A DNA stretch of 64,000 nucleotides from Methylorubrum populi. GTDB lineage: Bacteria > Pseudomonadota > Alphaproteobacteria > Rhizobiales > Beijerinckiaceae. The stretch is from positions 31,504-95,503 of the forward strand of contig DYYG01000005.1 in NCBI GenBank assembly GCA_020741775.1, in the 5' to 3' direction. Both the position numbers and the translations under genes were made by a program. The notes under the pieces are model-generated. The model saw only the letters and a list, made by a program, of their open reading frames with translations, searched no databases and was not told the DNA's origin. The number at the start of each line of letters is the position of its first letter. Within the stretch, counting starts at the first letter, position 1. Below are positions 45,818 to 54,243 of this stretch, in pieces.

Positions 45818-47356
45818 TCAACGCCAGAACGGCTTGGTATCGACCAGATCCTCGTGCGCCTCGGCGGCGGCTTCCAGAAGCGTGCGCGTGCGCGCCTCGA
45901 TATCGGCGGCGGTCATCCCGGCGGCGAAGAGGGTCGAGGCGCCGGCCGGCGCGTCTGCCAGATCCCGGACGATGTCGTGGCCGGTGGCGATATCGTTGAG
46001 GGCACCGAGCTGGTCCTGCAGATCCGACAGGGCCTTGCCGAAGGCATCGTGGCGCTTGCCCGCCTTCTTCCCCGGGAACAAGGCGGCGAAGAACTCGGCG
46101 CCGTAACGCAGTTTCTTGGCGGCGATCCGCACCCGGTGGCGCTCTTCCGGGTCGAGTGCATCGAGATGGCGCCCGCGCTTTCTCACTTGCCGCCGCCGCC
46201 GGTCGAGTTCGCGGGCGGCGAAGCTGCGGGCCGGCTCGTCGCGCAGGGCGGCCCGGCCCCGGCCTTCCTCCCGCAGCCAGGGGCCGGCATTGATCCAGGC
46301 GATGAGGTCGAGGAGCAGCATCCGCCACGCATCCGAACCGAGCAGCGCGGCGATATCCTGGTAGGCCTTGGCGCGCTCCTCCTCGAGCTGCCGCTCCAGG
46401 CCGAGGAGGCCGACCTCGTCCGGGTGCCGCTCGCGCTCGGCGGGCAGGATGGTGGCGAGGAAGACGTCGAGGTTGCGGGCCCGCCCCAGGGGTTCGGTCA
46501 CCTCCTTCAGCTCGGTCCGGATCCGGGCGCCCAGGGTGTCGTCCACGAGGTCGCCGAACAGGGAGAAGGCCGAGCGCAGGCGGCGCAGCCCCACCCGCAT
46601 CTGGTGCAGGGCGTCGACATTGCGCTCGCGCAGCAGGATGTCCTCGTTCAGCCGCATCTGGCGCAGGCAGGCATGGGCGACTGCCCGGAACGCCTCGGCG
46701 GCACTCATGTCCTCCCGCAGCGGCACCGGCTCGGCCTTGCGCACCCGGTCGATCTCGCCCGCCGCCAGGGCGTAGCCGCGCTCCGCCTTGCTGCGCACCC
46801 CGAGCCGCACCGGCGCCAGGGAGGCGATGGCATGGGCCAGGGCGAACAGGTCGCTCGCCGTGCCCTCCTTCAGCTCCAGCTCGACCTCGCAGATCGTCAG
46901 CACGCGGTCGCCCGCCTCGGGGGCCTCGATGCGGCCGGTATCGAGGGCGACCTCAATGCGCGACGTGCCCTGCTCGACCAGATAGGTCCGGCGGTGGACA
47001 TGGGTGGTGAACAGCGGCGCGAGGGGCGCGTCGGCGTCGATCAGGCGCGCGAAGGGCGTGTCGGCCAGGGCGGCCCGGTCCGGCTCGGGGCCGTCCAGCG
47101 GCTGCTCCCATTCGGGCCGGTCGAACAGGCCGTCACCCTCGGCCTTGAGGGTCTGGACGAAGCGGCCGCCGTGGCTGCGCACCCGCAGGCCGAGCTTGGC
47201 CTTGCGCAACTGCCGGTCGGGCGTGTCGAAATAGACGGAGACGAGATCCGTCTCTTCCTGGGTCGCGGCCTCGCGCAGCAGCGGGTGATCCTGCAGGCTG
47301 GCGAGGTCGGAGGGCTCGCATTCCAGCTTCAGCTCGATCTCGCGCGGGTCACTCAT
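45818..47356 (-). CDS. CYTH-CHAD protein (predicted inorganic triphosphatase)
   Basis: 512 residues from ATG 47356. CYTH domain (about 1-205): EIELKLECEPSDLASLQ (ExExK), LVSVYFDTPDRQLRKAKLGL, TICEVELELKEG. CHAD domain (about 220-505): helical, with conserved histidines and basic residues (DALHQMRVGLRRLRSAFSLF, RHRVRIAAKKLRYGAEFFAA). CHAD binds polyphosphate, and E. coli YgiF-type proteins hydrolyse triphosphate. A much longer upstream frame is not coding. Confidence 0.92.
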   Translation of the reverse strand: MSDPREIELKLECEPSDLASLQDHPLLREAATQEETDLVSVYFDTPDRQLRKAKLGLRVRSHGGRFVQTLKAEGDGLFDRPEWEQPLDGPEPDRAALADTPFARLIDADAPLAPLFTTHVHRRTYLVEQGTSRIEVALDTGRIEAPEAGDRVLTICEVELELKEGTASDLFALAHAIASLAPVRLGVRSKAERGYALAAGEIDRVRKAEPVPLREDMSAAEAFRAVAHACLRQMRLNEDILLRERNVDALHQMRVGLRRLRSAFSLFGDLVDDTLGARIRTELKEVTEPLGRARNLDVFLATILPAERERHPDEVGLLGLERQLEEERAKAYQDIAALLGSDAWRMLLLDLIAWINAGPWLREEGRGRAALRDEPARSFAARELDRRRRQVRKRGRHLDALDPEERHRVRIAAKKLRYGAEFFAALFPGKKAGKRHDAFGKALSDLQDQLGALNDIATGHDIVRDLADAPAGASTLFAAGMTAADIEARTRTLLEAAAEAHEDLVDTKPFWR

Positions 47357-47445
47357 ACGGTCGGTCTCGTTCCTTGGACGGTCTGCGGCGCGACGGGCCG
47401 GCATCCGGTGACGGTCACGGCACAACGCGGCTGCGCCGGGATGGA

Positions 47446-48804
47446 TCACGCCAAAGCGTGACGATCCGGCGACAAGAGAGACGAAAGGCTGTTCACCACC
47501 TCCGCCATCGACGGCCGGGCTCGGGGATTCGGCTGCCGACAGGCTTGCTCCACATCCCGCAGGCCGGTCAATGCAGAGGAGTGTGCGGAGGAGACAGCGC
47601 TGCAGCGGTCGAGCAATTCGCCGAGCAGAAGACCCCAGGCCCGGGTCTCGACGCGCTGCCACGCCTCCCCGGCCCGACCCTGCGGCAGCAGGCAGGCTGC
47701 CCCGAAATCGCTGAGCACCGCTTCCCCGGTTTCCCCATCCCAGAGGGTGTTGTGCCCGTAGAGATCGCCATGGAGCACGCCGCGGCCGTGCAGGTGGGCG
47801 GCCGCCCGCGCCACGGAGGTGGCGAGGCGCAGGGCTTGGTCCAGGGTCGGGGCGAAATCCGGCGCGTAGACGTCGCGGCTGCAGCTCTCGAGGCTCGGCG
47901 GCCCGGCGAGCACCCGCCATCCGTCCGGGATCAGCGGCATCAGCAGGCCCTGGATGCCCTCGGGATGTCCATCGACCTGCCCCAGCCCGCCGGTGAGGTT
48001 CGGATGCCGGCCGGCGGCGAGACAGGCGGCCATCTCCCGTTCGGGTAGCCCGTCGCTGGTCATCCGGCCCTTGAACAGCTTGACCGCGACGGGCTCGGGC
48101 TCCCCAGAGGTGGGACCGCGCCAGAGGGCCCGGTATGTCCAGCCCGAGGCGCCCTCCCCCAGGCGTGGGCCGAGTGCGAGCGTCGTCCAGGGCACGCGAG
48201 GGATGTCGGCCCGTTCCGACACACCTTCGACCGGGTTGCCGGCCCAGGAGATCCAGGCCAGCCGCGGCAGGGCCGGGAGCCAGGGGGGCAGAGCTTCGAA
48301 GCCGTTGGCGGACAGGCGCAGCAATTCGAGACGGGCGGCGCCCTCGAGGCTGTTCGGCAGCGAGCGCAGCCGGTTTCCCGACAGCATCAGCTTCTGCAGA
48401 TGCAGCCGGGCGCCGAGGGCGTCGGGCAGATGCGCGATCCGGTTGTCGGTGAGGGTGAGCCAGCGCAAGGCGGGCGGCAGGGCCTCCGCCGGCACCTCCC
48501 GCAAGCCGGTCGCCCGGAAACCGATCTGGCTCAGGGCAGAGCAATCGCCGAGCGATGGCGGAAGCCGCTCGAAGCGGTTGCCGGAGCAGAACAGCACACG
48601 CAGCTTCGCGAGACGACCCATCCCGTCCGGAAGGGCCGTGAGACCGCAGCCGCTGAGATCGAGCCGTTCGAGCGTTTCGGAGAGACCGAAGATCTCCGGC
48701 GGAAATTCGCTGAGGGGCCCACTGAGGCGAAGTTCCCGCGCCCCGGCGAGGTCGCCACGGCGGAGCGCCTGCAGCGCGGGATCGGTCGGGATGTCCATGC
48801 TCAT
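47446..48804 (-). CDS. Leucine-rich-repeat protein kinase
   Basis: 452 residues. Residues 1-200 carry about seven leucine-rich repeats (LERLDLSGCGLTALPDGMGR; LRVLFCSGNRFERLPPSLGD; LQKLMLSGNRLRSLPNSLEG). Residues 205-445 form a eukaryotic-like kinase: LGEGASGWTYRALW (glycine loop), VAVKLF (Lys), HGRGVLHGDLYGHNTLW (catalytic loop, HGD instead of HRD) and DFGAA (metal Asp). No transmembrane segment, so cytosolic. Similar LRR-kinase fusions exist in scattered proteobacteria; substrates are unknown. Confidence 0.88.
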   Translation of the reverse strand: MSMDIPTDPALQALRRGDLAGARELRLSGPLSEFPPEIFGLSETLERLDLSGCGLTALPDGMGRLAKLRVLFCSGNRFERLPPSLGDCSALSQIGFRATGLREVPAEALPPALRWLTLTDNRIAHLPDALGARLHLQKLMLSGNRLRSLPNSLEGAARLELLRLSANGFEALPPWLPALPRLAWISWAGNPVEGVSERADIPRVPWTTLALGPRLGEGASGWTYRALWRGPTSGEPEPVAVKLFKGRMTSDGLPEREMAACLAAGRHPNLTGGLGQVDGHPEGIQGLLMPLIPDGWRVLAGPPSLESCSRDVYAPDFAPTLDQALRLATSVARAAAHLHGRGVLHGDLYGHNTLWDGETGEAVLSDFGAACLLPQGRAGEAWQRVETRAWGLLLGELLDRCSAVSSAHSSALTGLRDVEQACRQPNPRARPSMAEVVNSLSSLLSPDRHALA

Positions 48805-49150
48805 CTCGCGCTCGGGCCCCGAAGCGGGGGGCGCCCCCCGTCCTCATAGCGGAGCGGATGCGCTCCGGCGCGCTGCCCGTCAGCTCTCGCGGCCTCAAAA
48901 AATCCCCGCCACGACAGGGCCGGGCGGGGCAAGGCAGGGTTGCTGTCCGGTTGGAACGCGGACGCAACACCAACGGGCGACACGGCCCGCTTCATCCGAT
49001 GGTGCCGTCTCTCCCCGACCGCGACACCCGTGCGGGATTGTTGAAGTATTGCGACGATTCCGACTTGACGCACGTTTGGATCGGCAGGATATTTCCAGAA
49101 AAGAAGGGAGAATTCCCATCAGGAACGATCTCCAAGGGAGGAGATGCACC
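48805..49150. other. Upstream region of the six-gene permease operon
   Basis: About 350 bp between the divergent LRR-kinase start and the next gene. Short frames here are not supported as coding. It holds the promoter at 49065-49093 and the ribosome site AGGGAGGAG near 49136. Confidence 0.5.
49065..49093 (+). promoter_or_regulatory. Predicted sigma-70-type promoter of the permease operon
   Basis: TTGACG (49065-49070), a 17-base spacer, then GATATT (49088-49093). Both boxes are near consensus and spacing is ideal. It lies 58 bp upstream of the first gene of the operon, in a locally AT-rich stretch. Confidence 0.6.
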
Positions 49151-49444
49151 ATGCAGGATGTGCGAGTCGCCGCCATGTTCGGCCGCGACCGAGCGGCAGC
49201 CATGGTCGCTGTCGGGGTCGTGTGGCTGGTTTACGCCTTTACCTTCTGGACGATGCGGCGGGCCTGCGACGCCTGCGGCGTGACGCTGCTGCTGCTCGGC
49301 GTCGGCGCCTGCGTCCTCTTGCTGAACACCGCCGCGATCGCGGCGATGATCCGGCATTATCGTGAGGATCGTGCCGCGATCTACGGGATGGACCTCTACT
49401 ATCTCGATCGCCTTCGGGACCTGCGCCGCAAGGGGAAAGCCTGA
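49151..49444 (+). CDS. Small membrane protein, operon gene 1
   Basis: 97 residues from ATG 49151, behind AGGGAGGAG. Two transmembrane helices (about 16-35, MVAVGVVWLVYAFTFWTMRR, and 42-66, VTLLLLGVGACVLLLNTAAI) and a charged C-terminal tail (RHYREDRAAIYGMDLYYLDR). No known domain. It precedes the next gene by one base, and the set of three small membrane genes leads into a permease, so it may be an accessory subunit. Confidence 0.7.
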   Translation: MQDVRVAAMFGRDRAAAMVAVGVVWLVYAFTFWTMRRACDACGVTLLLLGVGACVLLLNTAAIAAMIRHYREDRAAIYGMDLYYLDRLRDLRRKGKA

Positions 49445-49445
49445 G

Positions 49446-49841
49446 ATGGCCGCCCGCAAGCCCTATGAGCCGCCGGTGCAATCGGTCGCCGGGCAGATCG
49501 TCGACGCCGTGCTGATGCTCGTGCTCGTCGTCTTCACCCTCTACCTGCCTCTCCTGTTCAAGCTCGCGGGCGGTGGCACCACCGTTACCGAGACCGCGAA
49601 TCCGACCTGGGATGCTCTGGGACAGAACCCGGCCATGGCCGGGCAGTGGGAGAAGCTCGGTTTCACCCCCGAGAAGGCGGCGTCGATCATCGGGACGCGC
49701 TTCGACTACTCGTTCAACTGGACGGCCGTGGCGCTCACGGCCATCATCATCGTCGCCTACTTCGTCTTCATGTTCCGCTATTCCGACCGCGAATACCGCG
49801 AGGTCATCGCGGAGCACTTCGACGATCCGCCCAAGGCGTGA
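49446..49841 (+). CDS. Membrane protein, operon gene 2
   Basis: 131 residues from ATG 49446. Two transmembrane segments (about 20-42, VDAVLMLVLVVFTLYLPLLF, and 93-113, TAVALTAIIIVAYFVFMFRY) flank a periplasmic loop of about 50 residues (TANPTWDALGQNPAMAGQWE) and a charged C terminus (SDREYREVIAEHFDDPP). No family recognised. One base separates it from gene 1. Confidence 0.7.
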   Translation: MAARKPYEPPVQSVAGQIVDAVLMLVLVVFTLYLPLLFKLAGGGTTVTETANPTWDALGQNPAMAGQWEKLGFTPEKAASIIGTRFDYSFNWTAVALTAIIIVAYFVFMFRYSDREYREVIAEHFDDPPKA

Positions 49842-49912
49842 GCCGGGGCGCCTGCCCCGCCGATTTCTTTCCACATCGCGCCGCCGATCCTTCCGAGCCG
49901 GGGGAACACATC

Positions 49913-50083
49913 ATGGTGTCCGTCATGAACTGGGGCGCTTGGGCGGTCGCGACCGTCCTCGCCCTCTGGATGGGATTCGATCTTCTGCGCACCAACCGCG
50001 CCTACGACGAAACCTACCTCCTCTCGTCCGAGGAAGGTGAGATCGTCGATTCCGAGGTCGGCGAGACGGCGGCGAGGTCGTGA
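49913..50083 (+). CDS. Single-pass small membrane protein, operon gene 3
   Basis: 56 residues from ATG 49913 (GGGGGAA at good spacing). One transmembrane helix (about 5-24, MNWGAWAVATVLALWMGFDL) and an acidic cytoplasmic or periplasmic tail (DETYLLSSEEGEIVDSEVGE). The stop overlaps the permease start (TGATG), so it is coupled to the permease. No known family. Confidence 0.7.
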   Translation: MVSVMNWGAWAVATVLALWMGFDLLRTNRAYDETYLLSSEEGEIVDSEVGETAARS

Positions 50084-51555
50084 TGACGACGATTCAACCG
50101 GTCGCGGAACCCCGCAGCGTTCCCTCCCCTGCCGTCGCCCCCCTCGCCGGGGCGGGTGCCTCTCCGGCCCACACCCCGCCGGCGGAGGGCAAGCGGGTTG
50201 CCCTGCTTCGGGTGCTGGGGCCGGGCCATGTCTGGGCGCTCGGCGTCGGCATCGTCCTCGTCGGCGAGTTCATGGGCTGGAACTTCGCCGTCGGCAAAGG
50301 CGGCGCGGTGGCGGCGCTGGCCGCCTGCTGGCTCGCCGGCATCCTCTATACCTGCGTCGCGATGATCGATTCCGAGATCACCTCGACGGTGGCGGCGGCG
50401 GGCGGCCAATACGCCCAGGCCAAACACATCATCGGGCCGCTCGCGGCGTTCAATGTCGGCCTCTATCTCGTCATGGCCTACACCATGCTGGAGGTCTCGA
50501 ACGCCATCGTCGCGGGCGACCTGATCGAGGCCTTCGCGCAGAGCCTCGGGCTCGAGGGAGCGGTCGACAAGCGCGCCTTCATGGTGCTCACCGTGGTGGC
50601 GCTGGCCTTTCTCAACTATCGCGGCGTGCTCGCCACCCTGACCCTCAATCTCGTCATCACCGCCGCCGCCTTCGCCGCCATCGTGGTGCTGTTCGTCGCC
50701 ACCCAGCCCTGGGCTCCGGGCGCGGTGCTCAAGCACGACGATCTGCTCGTCGGCCTGCCCTACGGCTCGCTCGGTATTCTGGCGGCGATGCATTTCGGGC
50801 TTTGGTTCTATCTCGGCATCGAGGGGACGACCCAGGCGGCGGAAGAGGTGCGCTCGCCGGCCCGCGCCCTGCCGCTCGGCACCATGACCGGCATGATGAC
50901 CCTGCTGATCGCCGCCACGCTCACCTGGTACGTCTGCTCCGGCCTGATGCCGTGGGAATATCTCGGCCAGGCGGTGACCCCGCTCTACGACGCGGCCCGG
51001 CTCACCGGCAGCCGCTGGCTCGAACTCGCCCTGTTCCTCGGCACCCTCTTCGCCACGGTGGCCTCGGCCAATGGCTGCATCAACGATGCGTCGCGGGCGT
51101 GGTTCGCCATGGGCCGGGACCGCTACATGCCGGTCTGGTTCGGCGCCGTGCATCCGACCTACCGCACCCCCTACCGCGCCATCGTCTTCTTCGTGCCGAT
51201 CGCGATCCTGTTCGCGGTCTCGACACCGCTCGACCAGACCATCACCTTCTCGATCCTGTCGGGCCTGCTCGGCTACACGCTGATGGCGCTGTCGATCATG
51301 CTGTTCCGCCGCAAATGGCCGCTGGGCACGATCCAGCGCGGCTATGTCCACCCGCTCCACCCGCTGCCGGCCCTGCTGCTGCTCGGCCTCTGCATCGTGA
51401 CCTATCTCGCGGTGTTCCTCGGCTACGGCACCCAGCTCCTCGCGATGATGGCCTTCTACATCACCGCCTCGGCCTGGTTCGTGCTGCACCGCTACAAGTA
51501 TGTCCGCCGCGGCGACCAGTTCACGATGCCCTGGCCGAAGCCGCGCGGATACTGA
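50083..51555 (+). CDS. APC-superfamily permease, ethanolamine/amino-acid permease type
   Basis: 490 residues with about 12 transmembrane helices. The start of helix 1 (LGPGHVWALGVGIVLVGEFM then GWN) matches the ethanolamine-permease (Eat) subgroup of the APC superfamily, which has GxxISGEYFGWN there. Other APC traits include EEVRSPARALPLGTMTGMMT and SANGCINDASRAWFAMGRDR. The substrate is unknown; an amine or amino acid is likely. No ethanolamine lyase genes are nearby. ATG overlaps the previous stop. Confidence 0.85.
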   Translation: MTTIQPVAEPRSVPSPAVAPLAGAGASPAHTPPAEGKRVALLRVLGPGHVWALGVGIVLVGEFMGWNFAVGKGGAVAALAACWLAGILYTCVAMIDSEITSTVAAAGGQYAQAKHIIGPLAAFNVGLYLVMAYTMLEVSNAIVAGDLIEAFAQSLGLEGAVDKRAFMVLTVVALAFLNYRGVLATLTLNLVITAAAFAAIVVLFVATQPWAPGAVLKHDDLLVGLPYGSLGILAAMHFGLWFYLGIEGTTQAAEEVRSPARALPLGTMTGMMTLLIAATLTWYVCSGLMPWEYLGQAVTPLYDAARLTGSRWLELALFLGTLFATVASANGCINDASRAWFAMGRDRYMPVWFGAVHPTYRTPYRAIVFFVPIAILFAVSTPLDQTITFSILSGLLGYTLMALSIMLFRRKWPLGTIQRGYVHPLHPLPALLLLGLCIVTYLAVFLGYGTQLLAMMAFYITASAWFVLHRYKYVRRGDQFTMPWPKPRGY

Positions 51556-51569
51556 GGAGAGGCACGCCG

Positions 51570-52244
51570 ATGCTCCCCCTCGCCGCCGCCCTGATCGCTC
51601 TCGCCGCCGCCGCTCTCAGCTGGCGCCGGCAGCGATACGCGGCGGCGTGGCGGGCGGGGTTGCTGGTGCGCTGCGCGGCGGAGGTCGAGGCGCCGCGCCT
51701 CGGGCGCGACCGGGCCGGATTCGCAACCCTGCGCGGCCGCTACCACGGCGCCGCGGTCGATGTGCGGCTCATCCCCGACACGCTGGTGCATCGGCGGCTG
51801 CCGCAGCTCTGGCTCCAGCTCACCCTGCGGCTGCCGCTGGCGGAGGCGGCGACCCTCGACATTCTGCGCCGTCCGGCGGGCGCGGAATTCTACACCCCGG
51901 ACAACCTCCCGGCCCGCTGGCCGGTGCCGGCCTCCTGGCCGGCGGACACGCTGGTACGCGGGACGCGGAATGCCGGCGATCTGCTGGCCCGCGTGGAGCC
52001 GGCCCTGGCGCCGATCCTCGCCGATCCGACGGTGAAGGAGGTGCTGCTGACCCGGGAGGGCCTGCGCCTCACGGTGCAGGCGAGCGAGGGCGCACGGGGC
52101 GCCTATCTGCTCCTGCGCGGCAGCCACTTCGCGCTGGCGCAGGTGCCGCCTGAACGATTCCGTCCCCTGCTGCACGAGGGCCTGCGTCTGGCCCGCAGCC
52201 TCGCGGCAACACCCGTGGAGACCCGCCATGCCCGTGCCGCCTGA
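51570..52244 (+). CDS. Membrane-anchored hypothetical protein, operon gene 5
   Basis: 224 residues from ATG 51570, with AGGAGAGG at good spacing. One N-terminal hydrophobic helix (MLPLAAALIALAAAALSWRR) then a soluble domain of about 200 residues rich in Leu, Arg and Pro (VDVRLIPDTLVHRRLPQLWL; PILADPTVKEVLLTREGLRL). No known domain. It follows the permease by 14 bp and overlaps the next gene. Confidence 0.7.
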   Translation: MLPLAAALIALAAAALSWRRQRYAAAWRAGLLVRCAAEVEAPRLGRDRAGFATLRGRYHGAAVDVRLIPDTLVHRRLPQLWLQLTLRLPLAEAATLDILRRPAGAEFYTPDNLPARWPVPASWPADTLVRGTRNAGDLLARVEPALAPILADPTVKEVLLTREGLRLTVQASEGARGAYLLLRGSHFALAQVPPERFRPLLHEGLRLARSLAATPVETRHARAA

Positions 52245-52491
52245 TCCGCGCCAAGTCCTGCTCGTCGCGGCGCTGCTGCCGGGCATGGGCCATGTCTGGA
52301 CCGGGCGCATGCGGCGGGGGCTCGGCTTCGCGCTGTTCGCCCTGCTGGGCGGCTGGCTCACCGCCCGCTTCGCCGTCCCCGAGGCCAGCCTGATCGGCCG
52401 GCATGCGGGCGGCTTTTTCGTCTGGGCGCTCTCCCTGACCGACGCCTATCGCTGCGCCCGCCTCGACCGGGTCCGGGCCGGACTGCGTTAG
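52228..52491 (+). CDS. Small membrane protein, operon gene 6
   Basis: 87 residues, starting inside the end of gene 5. Hydrophobic segments at about 10-20 and 32-50 (GLGFALFALLGGWLTARFAV) and 60-72; GHVWTGRMRRGLGF resembles the loop of small TM2-type proteins. Unknown function. A hairpin repeat begins right after its stop. Confidence 0.65.
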   Translation: MPVPPDPRQVLLVAALLPGMGHVWTGRMRRGLGFALFALLGGWLTARFAVPEASLIGRHAGGFFVWALSLTDAYRCARLDRVRAGLR

Positions 52492-52539
52492 CGCATCGTC
52501 CCGAAAGGTGGTTTCCGGCTTTCGGAAAGAGGCGATGCG
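52492..52539. repeat. REP-like composite hairpin after the operon
   Basis: Two nested inverted repeats: outer CGCATCG/CGATGCG (52492-52498 with 52533-52539) and inner CCGAAAG/CTTTCGG (52501-52507 with 52519-52525). The sequence style (cgtcccgaaaggtgg then ttcggaaagaggcgatgcgg) is that of a dispersed hairpin family common in Methylobacterium and relatives, by recollection. It may terminate or stabilise the operon transcript. Confidence 0.65.
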
Positions 52540-52719
52540 GACCCCAAGGTCGAGAGCCTCGTCCCGGATCTCCTCTCCGGGGTGGTGCTCCGACGGGCGC
52601 GCGTCCGGCTCTGGCTTCGCCGGCCGCGAGCGCGCCCTCCCCGCCTGCTGAGGCGGCGAACCTCACCTATGTAGAATCAGTCACACGCTCTGGCGGATCG
52701 GCCGCGCGGAGGATCGCCC

Positions 52720-53169
52720 ATGACTGATTCCGCCTCCGACTCCATCCGCCGGGCCCTGGCGGCGCGCCTGTCCCGCGAGATGGATCAGGCCGAAGGCCTG
52801 GGCTTCGGCACCGCGACGGTCTGGCTCACCCGCGAGGAGGTCGACCTGATCCGCGCCGCGCTCACGGGGACGGTTTCCGCCGCGGACACGGCGCGGCTCG
52901 ATTTCCTCGAACGTTGCGTCGCGGCGATGACGGCCCGCACCGGCTCGGGCCACGCATGGCAGCTCACCATCGACCGCGACCACCTGCGGCTCGGCACCGC
53001 GGACGCGCCGCGCCGGGCGGGCGCCGGTTTCTCCCCGACCTGCCGCGCAGCCATCGATGCGCGGTTGGCCGAACTGGAGCGGGCGCGCGCGGCCGTCTCG
53101 GACGAGACCCCGGATCGGCCGAGACATCGCCCTGAGCCGCCCTCTGTGGCGGAGAAGAAAGGGCGATGA
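52720..53169 (+). CDS. Hypothetical protein, cytosolic
   Basis: 149 residues. No signal peptide or membrane segment. Helical N terminus (SIRRALAARLSREMDQAEGL) and a charged Pro-rich tail (RPRHRPEPPSVAEKKGR). Codon use is like the host chromosome. No family recognised. It is the last gene before the AT-rich islet. Confidence 0.6.
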   Translation: MTDSASDSIRRALAARLSREMDQAEGLGFGTATVWLTREEVDLIRAALTGTVSAADTARLDFLERCVAAMTARTGSGHAWQLTIDRDHLRLGTADAPRRAGAGFSPTCRAAIDARLAELERARAAVSDETPDRPRHRPEPPSVAEKKGR

Positions 53170-53302
53170 GCGGCGGAAACGATGCTGCTGGGGCGGCTTG
53201 AATTGAATGCAACTCCTAAGTAATTTTGGGCGACAAAAACTAGTACAACGATCTCCCGTTCAGGGATCTCTGCGCGGATCCTGAGACGGTGGGAGTAGGA
53301 CC

Positions 53303-53707
53303 GTGTCCACTCCACGTCTCGCCCCATGGATTGCAGAGCTTAGAGGGCTCCCGGCCGGCGATCGAATCGTCCGCCTGTACTGGCTCGTGAACGATCACCG
53401 CACTGCCCTGGCTCGCCTGAGCATTGGGCTGCCGTATTCATCAACGGTGCGGCGACGCAAGCAGCACGAGCGGGCCTTGAGGATGCTCGGCTATGTCGCC
53501 TCGGCCTTAACCTGGACGTCCTCGTTATGTCGCAGGCGGGTCGCCGGCTGCCGCTGCATACTCGTCGTTAAGTGCGGCCCTCGCCGCCTCCACGGCCATC
53601 TGCAGCTTGTAGAACCTCTTCGCTATCTTGGCGTCCTTGATACTGGACAACCCCAGATCGACGTTGGCAGCTATGACGTTCGACATGCGCCGCCGTGCTG
53701 CGACTAG
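53303..53707 (+). pseudogene. Possible truncated gene, unknown function
   Basis: 134 codons. The first about 75 (MSTPRLAPWIAELRGLPAGD then RIVRLYWLVNDHRTALARLS) look like a helical protein start, perhaps of a sensor or regulator. The remainder overlaps the opposite-strand gene 53525-53752 and reads like antisense. It is either a broken fragment at the islet border or not a gene. Confidence 0.25.
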
Positions 53708-53752
53708 ATAGGCATGAGTCTTCCTGGCGTTCTCGATGTGATCCTTAGGCAT
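53525..53752 (-). CDS. Small helical protein, third gene of the islet
   Basis: 75 residues, mostly helical and basic at the N terminus (MPKDHIENARKTHAYLVAAR; IAKRFYKLQMAVEAARAALN). No domain recognised. It follows the Panacea gene by 15 bp on the same strand and so probably belongs to its operon. Its codon use is intermediate between islet and host. Confidence 0.5.
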   Translation of the reverse strand: MPKDHIENARKTHAYLVAARRRMSNVIAANVDLGLSSIKDAKIAKRFYKLQMAVEAARAALNDEYAAAAGDPPAT

Positions 53753-53767
53753 GTGAGGGATTATCTT

Positions 53768-54241
53768 TCAATCTTCGTCTTCAGCCTCATCATATGCTCT
53801 CGCTATGGCGGCCAAATCTAATTTTTCGCCTCTAGTTCCTGTTAGTACGGGATAGGTAGAGTAGACTAGTTGAATAAACTGATCCCAATTGAGCCGCTTC
53901 GTTTCTTCAATTACATGGTCTAGTATGCGCTTCTCACTAGCCGAAAGATGATTATTTAATATTGTGAGCTTTAAAGATATGATTTCTTTTCTATTTCCGT
54001 AAAAGTTAGTCGAACGCTCTACGTTGAAGCTAGGGCTTGAGATGGCGGTATTGTAAATATCATCGACGTAAGGGCCATAATGGTTGAAAACCCATTCAAT
54101 ATTTGATATTTGCTTGTCGTTTTCAATGCAAGACTTCCAATCCGCAAGATAGACAAGCTTCGTTAGGCGGGCTTTTGATAGCTCGCTCTTGTGCGGGTAG
54201 TTCTCGCATAAATATGCAATCGCCGCTTCTAGCTTGTCCAT
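53768..54241 (-). CDS. Panacea (SocA-like, DUF4065) domain protein
   Basis: 157 residues. The Panacea signature is clear: KARLTKLVYLADWKSCIEND, ISNIEWVFNHYGPYVDDIYN, and the helical C-terminal segment ASEKRILDHVIEETKRLNWD. Panacea domains occur in SocA of Caulobacter and in PanA antitoxins that neutralise many unrelated toxins. It starts 2 bp after the membrane-GAF gene ends. Low-GC codon use sets it apart from flanking genes. It is most likely the neutralising or regulatory partner of that gene. Confidence 0.8.
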   Translation of the reverse strand: MDKLEAAIAYLCENYPHKSELSKARLTKLVYLADWKSCIENDKQISNIEWVFNHYGPYVDDIYNTAISSPSFNVERSTNFYGNRKEIISLKLTILNNHLSASEKRILDHVIEETKRLNWDQFIQLVYSTYPVLTGTRGEKLDLAAIARAYDEAEDED

Positions 54242-54243
54242 CT

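Noticed and set aside
47357..48973. N-terminal extension of the CYTH-CHAD ORF to 1051 codons
   Set aside because: The extension runs antisense-frame through the LRR-kinase gene on the same strand in another frame and lacks any motif; the CYTH signature starts at ATG 47356.
48858..49283. Plus-strand ORF of 141 codons upstream of the permease operon
   Set aside because: It covers the promoter and overlaps the first operon gene in another frame; no motif or ribosome site.
53170..53310. Duplicate of the tRNA-Lys 3' end as islet attachment site
   Set aside because: I looked for stretches of the tRNA 3' end here and saw none longer than would be expected by chance.
53531..53707. C-terminal part of the plus-strand ORF 53303-53707 as coding
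   Set aside because: It overlaps a more convincing minus-strand gene and reads as antisense; only the first part is kept, as a low-confidence fragment.
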